Below, in pieces: positions 1 to 7,772 of a stretch of DNA of 38,484 nucleotides (its first letter is position 1; every line of letters starts with the position of its first letter). The position numbers and the translations under genes are program-made. The notes beneath the pieces were generated by a model. It did not search any database. It saw only the letters and a list, made by a program, of their open reading frames with translations, and was not told the origin of the DNA. Source of the DNA: Myxococcota bacterium (GTDB lineage: Bacteria > Myxococcota_A > Bradymonadia > Bradymonadales > GCA-2716585); contig CAUJGC010000187.1 of the NCBI GenBank assembly GCA_963169075.1, positions 1 through 38,484 of the forward strand, written 5' to 3'.

Positions 1-355
1 CGCGGGGGTTCACCAGGAGGTACCACTGGCCGACGGGGAGGTTCTGGAGCTGGGCCGCGCGGACCTCCTCCGGGGTGACGTCCACGCGGGTGAGGCTGAG
101 GGTGCGCCCGGTGGCGCACTCGACCTCGCGGGTCTGCTTGAAGGCGGCCTCGTAGCGGAAGACGAGGAAGGTGGGGTCGTCGCAGGGGTCGGGCGGGGGG
201 GGGGTAGGCGCCGTGGCGGGCGGGGGGACGACGATCACGCGGGTGTTGTCCTGGGCGACGTGGGCGGGGCGGTAGGTCTCGGCAGCGTAGCCCCAGCCGC
301 AGGCGGTCAGCGTGATCAGGAGGAGCGAGGCGAGGAGGTGGCGTTCGTGGCGCAT
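1..355 (-). CDS. Partial putative lipoprotein, 3' end cut by window edge
   Basis: The reading frame begins at an ATG (353-355, minus strand) and runs off the left edge, giving 118 residues with no stop. It opens MRHERHLLASLLLITLTAC, a short basic n-region, a hydrophobic core and an L-T-A-C lipobox with the modified cysteine at residue 19, so export and lipidation are likely. After a Pro-rich linker (about residues 46-59) comes a soluble segment with a cysteine in PCDD and a second in VECATG. That segment looks like a small beta domain (FLVFRYEAAFKQTREVEC). No family is recognised. It is divergent from the giant surface-protein gene at 583. The frame was read directly from the bases and is intact over the visible part. 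Confidence 0.75.
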   Translation of the reverse strand, partial: MRHERHLLASLLLITLTACGWGYAAETYRPAHVAQDNTRVIVVPPPATAPTPPPPDPCDDPTFLVFRYEAAFKQTREVECATGRTLSLTRVDVTPEEVRAAQLQNLPVGQWYLLVNPR

Positions 356-582
356 GAGCACATCGGGTGCAGGGTGAGCGTCGGGTTCGGCGCCTGGGGG
401 CGCCCATCGAGCCCATGTTAGGGGGGTCTTGGCGTGGTGTAAAGGCGCGCGGGCGCGGCGGTGCGCGACTCGGGTTTGCGGGGCTGGGGGGCGGTGTGGC
501 ATATTCTCCCTCTGGACGCCTCAGGCCGCGGAGGTAGGCTCCGCTTTGGCACGGGTGGAACCCCAAGCCCCGGAATAAGACG
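356..582. promoter_or_regulatory. Divergent intergenic region between two lipoprotein genes
   Basis: These 227 bases separate two divergent genes and must hold both promoters. The only AT-richer word is GGCATATTCTCC near 498-509, a possible -10-like element for the plus-strand gene. The region upstream of the ATG at 583 has only a weak Shine-Dalgarno-like GGAATAAG. No operator-like dyad stands out. Confidence 0.3.
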
Positions 583-3500
583 ATGAAGCGAAACCTCTGG
601 GCGGTGCTCCTGCTGGGCGCCGCGCTGGGACTCAACGGCTTCGGCTGCGCTGATGAACCCAGCTCGGGAGATGGCGGCGGTAACAACGCCAACAACAGCC
701 CGGTCAACAACAACCCCGCCAACAACAGCCCCAGCAACAACAATCCGGCGAACAACAACCCGGTCAACAACAATCCGGTCAACAACAGCCCGGTCAACAA
801 CGCCACCAACAACAACGCCACCAACAACAACAATCCGGTCAACAACAACCCGGTCTGTACGGACGCCTGTCCGCGCGACGGCGCGACGCAGTGCAACGCC
901 GACGGAGCGGTGGAGACCTGCGCGATGGGGGCAGACGGCTGCCTGGCGTGGTCGGGTGCCCAGGCCTGCGATGCCGGGGAGGCTTGTGTCGTCGAAGACG
1001 GCGCGGCGTCCTGCCAGGCGGTGGCGGTCTGCGAGGATCTCTGCGACGAGGCGGGCGCGGTGTCCTGCAACGCCGACGGCGACGTCGAGGTGTGTACGCT
1101 GGACGACGACGGCTGCCTGGCGCCGGTGGTGGTGAACGAGTGCGCTGCCGACGAGACGTGTGAGGTCCGCGCCAACGGCGCGGTCTGCGTCGCGCCCACC
1201 GGCTGCGAGAACACCTGCGACACGGCGGGTGAGGTCGCGTGCTCGCCGGGCGGCGACGTGGTGACCTGCGAGGCGGACGCGCAGGGTTGCCGGTCGATCC
1301 AGGTGACGGACGCGTGCAGCGACGCGGAGAGCTGCGTGGCGTCGGCCAGCGGGGCGGCGTGCGAGGTGGTGTGCGACAACACCTGCGACACCGAAGGCGC
1401 GACGGCGTGCAACGCCGACGGCGACGTGGAGGCCTGCGTGGCCGACGCCAACGGCTGCCTGGCGCCAGCGGTGGTGAACACGTGCAATAACGAGGAGACG
1501 TGCGAGGTCCGCGCCAGCGGCGCGGTCTGCGTCGCGCCTGATGGCTGCGAGAACACCTGCGCGACGCCGGGGGCCCTGAGCTGCTCGGCGGCGGGCGACG
1601 TGGCGCGGTGCCAGGTGAACGCGCAGGGCTGCCGGACGCTGACGACGCAGGACACCTGCGACGCGGACGAGGTCTGCGTGGCGGCGGGCGGTGGTGCGAC
1701 ATGTGAGGTGGTGTGCGACAACACCTGCGACACCGAAGGCGCCACGAGCTGCAACGCCGATGGCGACGTCGAGGCCTGCGTGGCTGACGCCGACGGCTGC
1801 CTCAGCCGGGTGGTGTTGAGCGCGTGCAGCGATGACGAGACGTGTGAGGTCCGCGCCAACGGCCCGGTCTGCGTCGCGCCCGACGGCTGCGAGAACACCT
1901 GCGACACGGCAGGCGAGGTCGCGTGCTCGGCGTCGGGCGACGTGGTGACCTGCGAGGTGGACGCCAACGGCTGCCGCCTCTTCCAGGTGACGGATGCGTG
2001 CAGCGACGCGGAGAGCTGCGTGGCTTCGGCCAGCGGGGCGGCGTGCGAGGTGGTGTGCGACAACACCTGCGACACCGAAGGCGCCACGAGCTGCAACGCC
2101 GACGGCGACGTGGAGGCCTGCGTGGCCGACGCCGACGGCTGCCTCTCCTCGCAGGTGGTCAACGCCTGCACGGGGGATGAGGTTTGCGAGTCCCGCGCCA
2201 ACGGCGCGGTCTGCGTGGAGCCAGCGGGCTGCGAGAACACCTGCGATACGCTGGGCGCGGCGCGGTGCGGCGCGGGCGGCACGGTGCTGGTCTGCACCGC
2301 AGACGCCGAGGGCTGCCGGACGCTGACGACGCAGGACACCTGCGACGCGGACGAGGTCTGCGTGTCGGCGGGCGGCGCGGCGACGTGTGAGGTGGTGTGC
2401 GACAACACCTGCGACACCGAAGGCGCCACGAGCTGCAACGCCGATGGCGACGTGGAGGCTTGCGTGGCCGACGCTGACGGCTGCCTGGCGCTGGCGGTGG
2501 TGAACGATTGCGCCGCGGGTGAGATGTGCCAGGTCCGGGCCAACGGTCCGGTCTGCGTCGCGCCTACCGGCTGCGAGAACACCTGCGATGTCCTGGGGGC
2601 GTCGAGCTGCGACGCCAACGGCGACATCGTGACCTGCTCCGCCGACGCCAACGGCTGCCGGGTGGCGACGGTGGCGCAGGAGTGCGGCGCCAACCAGCGC
2701 TGTGTCGCAGACGGCGGCGTGGCCTCCTGCCAGGTGGTCTGCGATGACACCTGCAACGTGGAGGGCGCGACGCGCTGCAACGCGGCGGGTGATGTGGAGA
2801 CCTGCACCGCCGACGCCAACGGCTGCCGGGCGTTCGTCGTCTCGGCGGAGTGCGCGGCGGACGATGTCTGCGAGGTGCGCAGCGGCGCAGCGTCCTGCAT
2901 CTCGCCTTCGGGGTGCGTGAACACCTGCGGCGCGGCGGGCGCGACGCGCTGCAACGCCGACGGCGAGCTGGAGACCTGCACCGCGGACGCTCAGGGGTGC
3001 CGCGCCTATGTGGCGAGCGCCTGCGACGCGGGGTTGAGCTGCCAGATGGACGGCGGCGCGGCGTCCTGCGTGGTGGAGTGCATCGACGCCTGCGGCGTCG
3101 AGGGCTCCACGGTCTGCAACGGCGACAACAACGTCGAGACGTGCGTGCGCGGGATGGACGGCTGCCTGGAGCTGGTGGAGACGCAGGTCTGCGGCTCGCG
3201 TCAGATCTGCGATGACGGCAGCGGCGCGGCGGAGTGCTCGTGCAGCAACAGCTGCGATGCGCCGGGCGCGGCGGTGTGCAGCGCGGACAACGCCTCGGTG
3301 GAGCGCTGCGCGGTGGACACCGACGGCTGCTTCTACACGGAGGTCACGCTCTGCGAGGGCGACACGGCCTGCGTCGCCAACGGGGGAGACGCCAGCTGCG
3401 AGGCGCCGCTGGCGGGGACGTGCGAGCAACCCATCCAGGTGGAGGGCTCCTCCTTCTTCCTCAGCGGCGACGACATCCGGGACTATGGCGACACCTTCAT

Positions 3501-5571
3501 CACCGATAACAACGCGAGCTGCGACACCGGCACGGGCGCGGATATCGTCTTCCAGGTGAACGCCAACCCGGGCGACACGATCATCGTGCGCGAGCTGGGC
3601 GGGCTGGACTCGGTCTTGAAGCTCCAGGAGAGCAGCTGCGACGCGATGGCGCTCTGCTTCGTGGACGCGGATCTGAGCGCCGATGAGTCCGAGGGCATCC
3701 GCTTCGATGTCACCTTCCCGGGCCCCTTCACCCTCATCACGTCGGCCTACTACGCTACGGGGGACAGCCGTCCGTGGGACTACGCGGTGGAGATCGTGGT
3801 GGTGCCGCCGGAGACGTGCGGCAACGGCGAGGACGACGACGCGGACGGCGACGCGGACTGCGACGACCAGGACTGCTTCGGCGTGGCGGGTGTCTGCGAC
3901 GTGGAGATGAACTGCGGCGACGGTCTGGACAACGACGCGGATGGCGATCCAGACTGCGATGACGACGAGTGCGCGTCGTCGGATGCCTGCCAGCCGGCGG
4001 TGGGACTCTTTGAGCGCTTCTCGCAGGCGGGGTCCTTCGATCTGACGGGGCGTTCGGTGCGCTTCATCCCCAGCGCCTCGGCGCCGAGCGGCTTCACCAG
4101 GTCGGTCAACGCCCTCCCGGGCGGGCAGCTCCTCTACACGCCGGGCAACGGCGTGCTGGGCAGCCAGAGCTTCGACCTGGGTGATGACGACGCGACGGAG
4201 ATCGTCCTGCCGGTCCCGGTGACGCTCTTCGGCCAGAGCTACACCACCCTCTACCTGGGCTCCAACGGCTTCATCACGCTGGAGGCGGAGGACACCACGC
4301 GCTCCAGCTCGGTGGGGAGCTTCTTTGAGTTCCCGCGCATCGCGGGCCTCGACGCGGACCTGAACCCGGGCGCGGGCGGTCAGATCATCCTGGACGTCTA
4401 CCCGACGCTGGCGACGATCTCCTTCGTGAACGTGCCGCGCTACAGCACGGGGGCGGTGGGCCAGACCAACACCTTCCAGATCGTGCTCTTCACGGTGGGC
4501 GGTGCGTCGGGCACCATCGAGCTGGCCTACCAGCAGGTGGATCCGGCCATCACGAGCATCTTCGTGGGTCTGGGCGACGGGGACGCGGCGAACAACGCCA
4601 TCTACCCCGATCCGCAGGACTTCTACATGGTGCCGCCGGTGATCAACGAGGTGATGTACGACAACCCCGACACCGACACCGTGGAGTACGTCGAGCTCAA
4701 GGGCGCGCCGGGCCAGGCCCTGACGGGCTTGACGCTGGTGCACCACAACGGCGCCAGCAACGGCGCGGTCATCTGGTCGCTGCCGCTGGACGGGGTGACG
4801 ATCCCGGCGGATGGCTACCTCGTGATCGGGAGCATGGCGACGCCCAACATGGATGTCCTCATCCCGAACCCGCTCCAGAGCGAGAACGAGTCCATCGTCC
4901 TCTACCGGGACCGCGGCCTCGCCAGTCAGACGGTGGTGGACGCCTACGCCTACGAGTTCACGGACAACCTGGCGAACAGCTACTTCGGTGAGGGCGACGC
5001 CGATCCGGGGCTGCCCTTCGGGACGCTCTCGACGGCGGTGGGCCGCATCCCGGACGGGATCGACACCGGTGACAACGCCACGGACTTCGACGTCCAGTGG
5101 TTCGCCACCCCCGGCGGTCCCAACATGCCGGCCTCGCCGCCCTCCGGTGTGGGCAACTATGTGCGCCTCTCGGGGGCGGACAACAACGCCAACATGTCGC
5201 TCCCGGCGGCGATCCCCGACAACGACCCCACGGGCGTCTCGCTCACGATCCCGGTGATCGCGGCGTCTTCGGGCACCGTCGCGGACGTGCTGGTGGGCCT
5301 CAACCTCCGCCACACCTACCGGGGCGATCTGCGGGTGACCCTCACCAGCCCGGCAGGGACGACGGTGGTCCTCCACGACGGGACGGGCGGCTCGGCTGTC
5401 AACCTCGTGACGATCTTCGACGTCCCGACGCCTTCGGCGCAGAGCCTCGACGCGTTCAACGGCGAGGTGCTTGTGGCGGGCGGCGTGTGGACGCTCAACG
5501 TCTCGGACAACGGCGGCGGTGATGTCGGGACGCTGCTTGACTGGGCGATCTGGGTGGACGTGACCCCGTAA
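583..5571 (+). CDS. Giant modular surface lipoprotein: 15 eight-Cys repeats, PPC/NIDO-like, lamin-tail and P domains
   Basis: The product is 1662 aa. Residues 1-22 form a lipoprotein-type signal ending in GFGC, followed by an Asn-Asn-Xaa-Pro linker (about 34-91). From Cys92 to about 945 run 15 tandem repeats of 53-59 residues with eight cysteines each, spaced C-x3-C-x7-C-x8-C-x6-C-x8-C-x5-C-x8-C in typical units. Then come a PPC-like beta-sandwich (about 945-1075), two CGNGEDDDADGD-type Asp/Cys motifs, a NIDO-like region (FERFSQAG to about 1345), a lamin-tail-like domain starting VINEVMYDNP, and a C-terminal proprotein-convertase P-domain (LRHTYRGDLRVTLTSPAG). No catalytic domain is visible, so an adhesive or structural surface role is inferred. 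Repeats alternate in two subtypes, giving a DNA period of 342 bp. It ends just before a strong hairpin. Domain names rest on motif recognition only. Confidence 0.9.
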   Translation: MKRNLWAVLLLGAALGLNGFGCADEPSSGDGGGNNANNSPVNNNPANNSPSNNNPANNNPVNNNPVNNSPVNNATNNNATNNNNPVNNNPVCTDACPRDGATQCNADGAVETCAMGADGCLAWSGAQACDAGEACVVEDGAASCQAVAVCEDLCDEAGAVSCNADGDVEVCTLDDDGCLAPVVVNECAADETCEVRANGAVCVAPTGCENTCDTAGEVACSPGGDVVTCEADAQGCRSIQVTDACSDAESCVASASGAACEVVCDNTCDTEGATACNADGDVEACVADANGCLAPAVVNTCNNEETCEVRASGAVCVAPDGCENTCATPGALSCSAAGDVARCQVNAQGCRTLTTQDTCDADEVCVAAGGGATCEVVCDNTCDTEGATSCNADGDVEACVADADGCLSRVVLSACSDDETCEVRANGPVCVAPDGCENTCDTAGEVACSASGDVVTCEVDANGCRLFQVTDACSDAESCVASASGAACEVVCDNTCDTEGATSCNADGDVEACVADADGCLSSQVVNACTGDEVCESRANGAVCVEPAGCENTCDTLGAARCGAGGTVLVCTADAEGCRTLTTQDTCDADEVCVSAGGAATCEVVCDNTCDTEGATSCNADGDVEACVADADGCLALAVVNDCAAGEMCQVRANGPVCVAPTGCENTCDVLGASSCDANGDIVTCSADANGCRVATVAQECGANQRCVADGGVASCQVVCDDTCNVEGATRCNAAGDVETCTADANGCRAFVVSAECAADDVCEVRSGAASCISPSGCVNTCGAAGATRCNADGELETCTADAQGCRAYVASACDAGLSCQMDGGAASCVVECIDACGVEGSTVCNGDNNVETCVRGMDGCLELVETQVCGSRQICDDGSGAAECSCSNSCDAPGAAVCSADNASVERCAVDTDGCFYTEVTLCEGDTACVANGGDASCEAPLAGTCEQPIQVEGSSFFLSGDDIRDYGDTFITDNNASCDTGTGADIVFQVNANPGDTIIVRELGGLDSVLKLQESSCDAMALCFVDADLSADESEGIRFDVTFPGPFTLITSAYYATGDSRPWDYAVEIVVVPPETCGNGEDDDADGDADCDDQDCFGVAGVCDVEMNCGDGLDNDADGDPDCDDDECASSDACQPAVGLFERFSQAGSFDLTGRSVRFIPSASAPSGFTRSVNALPGGQLLYTPGNGVLGSQSFDLGDDDATEIVLPVPVTLFGQSYTTLYLGSNGFITLEAEDTTRSSSVGSFFEFPRIAGLDADLNPGAGGQIILDVYPTLATISFVNVPRYSTGAVGQTNTFQIVLFTVGGASGTIELAYQQVDPAITSIFVGLGDGDAANNAIYPDPQDFYMVPPVINEVMYDNPDTDTVEYVELKGAPGQALTGLTLVHHNGASNGAVIWSLPLDGVTIPADGYLVIGSMATPNMDVLIPNPLQSENESIVLYRDRGLASQTVVDAYAYEFTDNLANSYFGEGDADPGLPFGTLSTAVGRIPDGIDTGDNATDFDVQWFATPGGPNMPASPPSGVGNYVRLSGADNNANMSLPAAIPDNDPTGVSLTIPVIAASSGTVADVLVGLNLRHTYRGDLRVTLTSPAGTTVVLHDGTGGSAVNLVTIFDVPTPSAQSLDAFNGEVLVAGGVWTLNVSDNGGGDVGTLLDWAIWVDVTP
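1371..2738 (+). repeat. 342-bp tandem repeat inside the surface-protein gene
   Basis: The word GTGCGACAACACCTGCGACA starts at 1371, 1713, 2055 and 2397, exactly 342 bp (114 codons) apart. Each unit encodes one pair of eight-Cys repeats. Flanking pairs on both sides are the same length class but more diverged. The central units keep long near-identical stretches, which suggests recent duplication or gene conversion in frame. Confidence 0.85.
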
Positions 5572-5594
5572 GGGGCGCGGCGCCGCAGGCGATG

Positions 5595-5630
5595 GACACC
5601 CCCGGCAGGCTTCGGCCTGCCGGGGGTGTC
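5595..5630 (+). terminator. Strong hairpin terminator, 16-bp stem with TTCG loop
   Basis: Bases 5595-5610 and 5615-5630 are perfect reverse complements around a TTCG tetraloop, starting 23 bases after the stop codon at 5571. There is no clear T-run afterwards (TGCTTGGGGG), as is common in high-GC genomes. It most likely ends the surface-protein transcript. Confidence 0.8.
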
Positions 5631-5701
5631 TGCTTGGGGGAGGACGCTGGACCTGGCCGCGCGCTCGCGCTAGAGTCGCGCGTGGACGGCGCGCCACGCG
5701 C

Positions 5702-5717
5702 CTGAATCACGATTCAG
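5702..5717. promoter_or_regulatory. Operator-like inverted repeat upstream of the nicotinamidase-like gene
   Basis: CTGAATC and GATTCAG form a perfect 7-bp dyad around AC. It is AT-rich against its surroundings and lies 20 bases before the chosen start codon at 5738. The position fits a repressor site or a 5'-UTR hairpin. The binding protein is unknown. Confidence 0.45.
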
Positions 5718-5737
5718 CGCCCCGGATGAGGTACCCG

Positions 5738-6718
5738 ATGAACGAACCTGCCCTGCCTGCCTTCTTTGATGCTGAGGCGGTGACCCCGCTCCGCCTGCCC
5801 CGCTACGCCGAGATCGAGGCCGCGGCCACCCTCGCCCGCGCCGCCGGGGTCCGCCCTGCGGAGGAGGACACGCGCCGCGTGGCGGTCTTCGGGATCGACT
5901 GCCAGGTGGGCTTCTGCACGCCAGGTGCGTCGCTCTTTGTCCCGGGCGCCGACGCCGACATGTCGCGGGCGGCGACCTTCATCCTCCGCAACGCGGCGCG
6001 GATCACGCGCCTGATCTTCTCGCTGGACACCCACACCGCCTACCAGATCTTCCACCCGGCCTTCTGGCGTGACGCGGCCGGCGCGCCGCCGGCGCCCCTG
6101 ACCGCGATCTCGGCTGCGGAGGTCCGCGCCGGGCGCTGGCGCCCCGCGGACCCGGCTCACGACGCCTGGGCGCTGGCCTACTGCGAGGCGCTGGAGGGCA
6201 CGGGCCGCTACATGCTCACCATCTGGCCCTACCACACCATGCTGGGCGCCCTGGATCACGCCCTCGTCCCCGGCCTCTTCGAGGTCGCCCACTATCACGC
6301 CCTCCTCCGCACCTCGCCGGTCATGCTGGAGACCAAGGGGCAGCACCCGCTCACCGAGAGCTACTCGGTCCTGGAGCCCGACGTGAAGCACATCGGCTCC
6401 AAGGTGGTGGGCTGCTTCAACCAGCCCCTCCTGGACGAGCTGCTCAGCTTTGATGAGGTGATCGTCTTCGGGGAGGCCTCCAGCCACTGCGTGCGCGCCA
6501 CGCTGCGCTCCATGCAGGAGGCCCTTGAGGAGCGCTCACCCGAGCTTCTTCGGCGGATCACCCTCCTGACAGACTGCATGAGCCCCGTGCCCGCCGTCTG
6601 CGGCCCGGACGGCGCGCCGCTCCCCGGGCTCGACTTCCCGGCGGAGGCGGCGGCTTCGCTCCGCGCCTTCGAGGCCGCTGGGATGCGCCTGGCGGACGCT
6701 TCGCTGCTCCTGGGGTGA
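5738..6718 (+). CDS. Isochorismatase-superfamily cysteine hydrolase, nicotinamidase-like
   Basis: The product is 326 aa. Nicotinamidases of this superfamily turn nicotinamide into nicotinate and ammonia in NAD salvage. The catalytic Asp sits in FGIDCQVGFC (D54), a metal site in SLDTHTAYQIFH (D97, H99, H106), a WPYHTMLGALDH segment matches the family's WPxHCVxGTxGA region, a Lys lies in ETKGQHP (K200), and the nucleophile lies in GEASSHCVRATL (C251). The triad therefore looks complete. It is about 110 residues longer than typical PncA, with an extra N-terminus and an insert around 110-150, so the substrate may differ. I chose ATG 5738 over 5726 because GAGG (5728-5731) is well spaced from 5738. 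It stands alone between a terminator and a convergent gene. Confidence 0.8.
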   Translation: MNEPALPAFFDAEAVTPLRLPRYAEIEAAATLARAAGVRPAEEDTRRVAVFGIDCQVGFCTPGASLFVPGADADMSRAATFILRNAARITRLIFSLDTHTAYQIFHPAFWRDAAGAPPAPLTAISAAEVRAGRWRPADPAHDAWALAYCEALEGTGRYMLTIWPYHTMLGALDHALVPGLFEVAHYHALLRTSPVMLETKGQHPLTESYSVLEPDVKHIGSKVVGCFNQPLLDELLSFDEVIVFGEASSHCVRATLRSMQEALEERSPELLRRITLLTDCMSPVPAVCGPDGAPLPGLDFPAEAAASLRAFEAAGMRLADASLLLG

Positions 6719-6758
6719 ACCCCTCGGGGGGCGAGCTGGGGGGGCTGGGTGGTGGCGA

Positions 6759-7772
6759 TTACGGCGCCGAGGAGGGGGGCTCGACGCGGCTCGGGCCGAT
6801 GTCCTGCGCGCCGTCGGTGTCGATGCGGGGCTCTTCGGGGGCCTGCTTGATGCGCTCGATGGCGACGGCGAGGCGCTGGGCGGTCTGGGGGTCGTCCTGG
6901 CTGTTGGCGCGGTCGCGGGCGGCCTCCAGGGCGGGGATCATGGCGCGGGTGCCCGTCTCTCCGAGGGCCTGGATGATGGCGAAGCGGACGACGGGGACGG
7001 GGTCGTTGATGTTCTTGAGGAGCGCCTCGGCGGCGCGGTCGTCGGGGAGGAAGGAGAAGGCCTCCGCGATCTTGATCTTGTCGGCGGGGTGGGCCTGGGG
7101 ATCTTCGAGGAGGGCGGCGTACTTGTAGAGCTGGCGCTCGTAGGCGAGGAAGGCCTCGGCGGCCTTCTCACCCTGGCCGAGCTGTCCGTAGAGGCCGCCG
7201 ATCTCGACCTGGGCGTGCATGAGGAGGGGGTTGAGGCGCACGCTCTCCTCAAAGGCGAGGATGGCCTTCTCCAGCTTGCCGCTGAGCTTGTAGGTGCGGC
7301 CCAGGACGAAGGCCAGCTCGGGGACGCGGGGGGCCTGGGTGACGGCGGGCTCCAGGAGGTTGAGGGCGTCGGTGAGCTGGCCGCGCTCGATGTAGAGGTC
7401 TGCCAGGACGAGGAGGCCGGTGAGGCGCGCGCCGCTCATGGGCTGGCTCTGGGCGAGGCGCTGGAAGGCGGCGATGGCCGCCTCGGGCTGCTCGGCCTGG
7501 AGGGCCTGGCGTCCGGCCTGGAGGAGGCTCTCCTGCTCCTGGGTCGGGGGCAGGAGGCCGTACTCATCGGCGTCGGGTGCGGCGTCGGGTGCGGAGGCGG
7601 GCGCTTGGGCTGCGGTGGCAGGCGGCGCCGTGCTGGGGTCGATGACCAGCGGCTTCTCCAGAGTGATCGGGGGGGGCGGGGGCTCCTCCTTGCAGGCGGC
7701 CAGGAGCGCCGGCGCAGCGAGGAGGGCGGCAGCCGCCGCGGCGAGGAGGGTGTGGAGGTCAGCTCTGTTCAT
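6759..7772 (-). CDS. TPR/HEAT-repeat lipoprotein
   Basis: The product is 337 aa. It starts MNRADLHTLLAAAAAALLAA and has a lipobox LLAAC followed by KEEPPPPP, so it should be lipid-anchored on the periplasmic side. Residues from about 75 to 240 form tetratricopeptide-type helical pairs (LLVLADLYIERGQLTDALN, LAFVLGRTYKLSGKLEKA, AQVEIGGLYGQLGQGEKA). The C-terminal part (about 250-320) reads like HEAT/armadillo helices (DPVPVVRFAIIQALGETG). It probably serves as a protein-interaction scaffold. The ATG overlaps the last 14 bases of the upstream kinase gene (ATGAACAGAGCTGA), so translation is probably coupled. A longer in-frame extension to 7988 lies wholly inside the kinase gene and is rejected. 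The gene converges on the hydrolase gene with a 40-bp gap. Confidence 0.8.
   Translation of the reverse strand: MNRADLHTLLAAAAAALLAAPALLAACKEEPPPPPITLEKPLVIDPSTAPPATAAQAPASAPDAAPDADEYGLLPPTQEQESLLQAGRQALQAEQPEAAIAAFQRLAQSQPMSGARLTGLLVLADLYIERGQLTDALNLLEPAVTQAPRVPELAFVLGRTYKLSGKLEKAILAFEESVRLNPLLMHAQVEIGGLYGQLGQGEKAAEAFLAYERQLYKYAALLEDPQAHPADKIKIAEAFSFLPDDRAAEALLKNINDPVPVVRFAIIQALGETGTRAMIPALEAARDRANSQDDPQTAQRLAVAIERIKQAPEEPRIDTDGAQDIGPSRVEPPSSAP

Noticed and set aside
546-561. TTGGCACGGGTGGAAC as a sigma-54 promoter
   Set aside because: The -24-like TGGCACG is good, but the -12 position reads GAACC rather than TTGCA, so the required GC doublet is missing.
418-5697. A 1759-codon open frame on the minus strand opposite the surface-protein gene
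   Set aside because: It mirrors the GC-rich codons and tandem repeats of the plus-strand gene. The plus strand has a signal peptide, a ribosome-site-like sequence, recognisable domains and a terminator; the minus frame has only Arg/Val/Ala-rich repeats.
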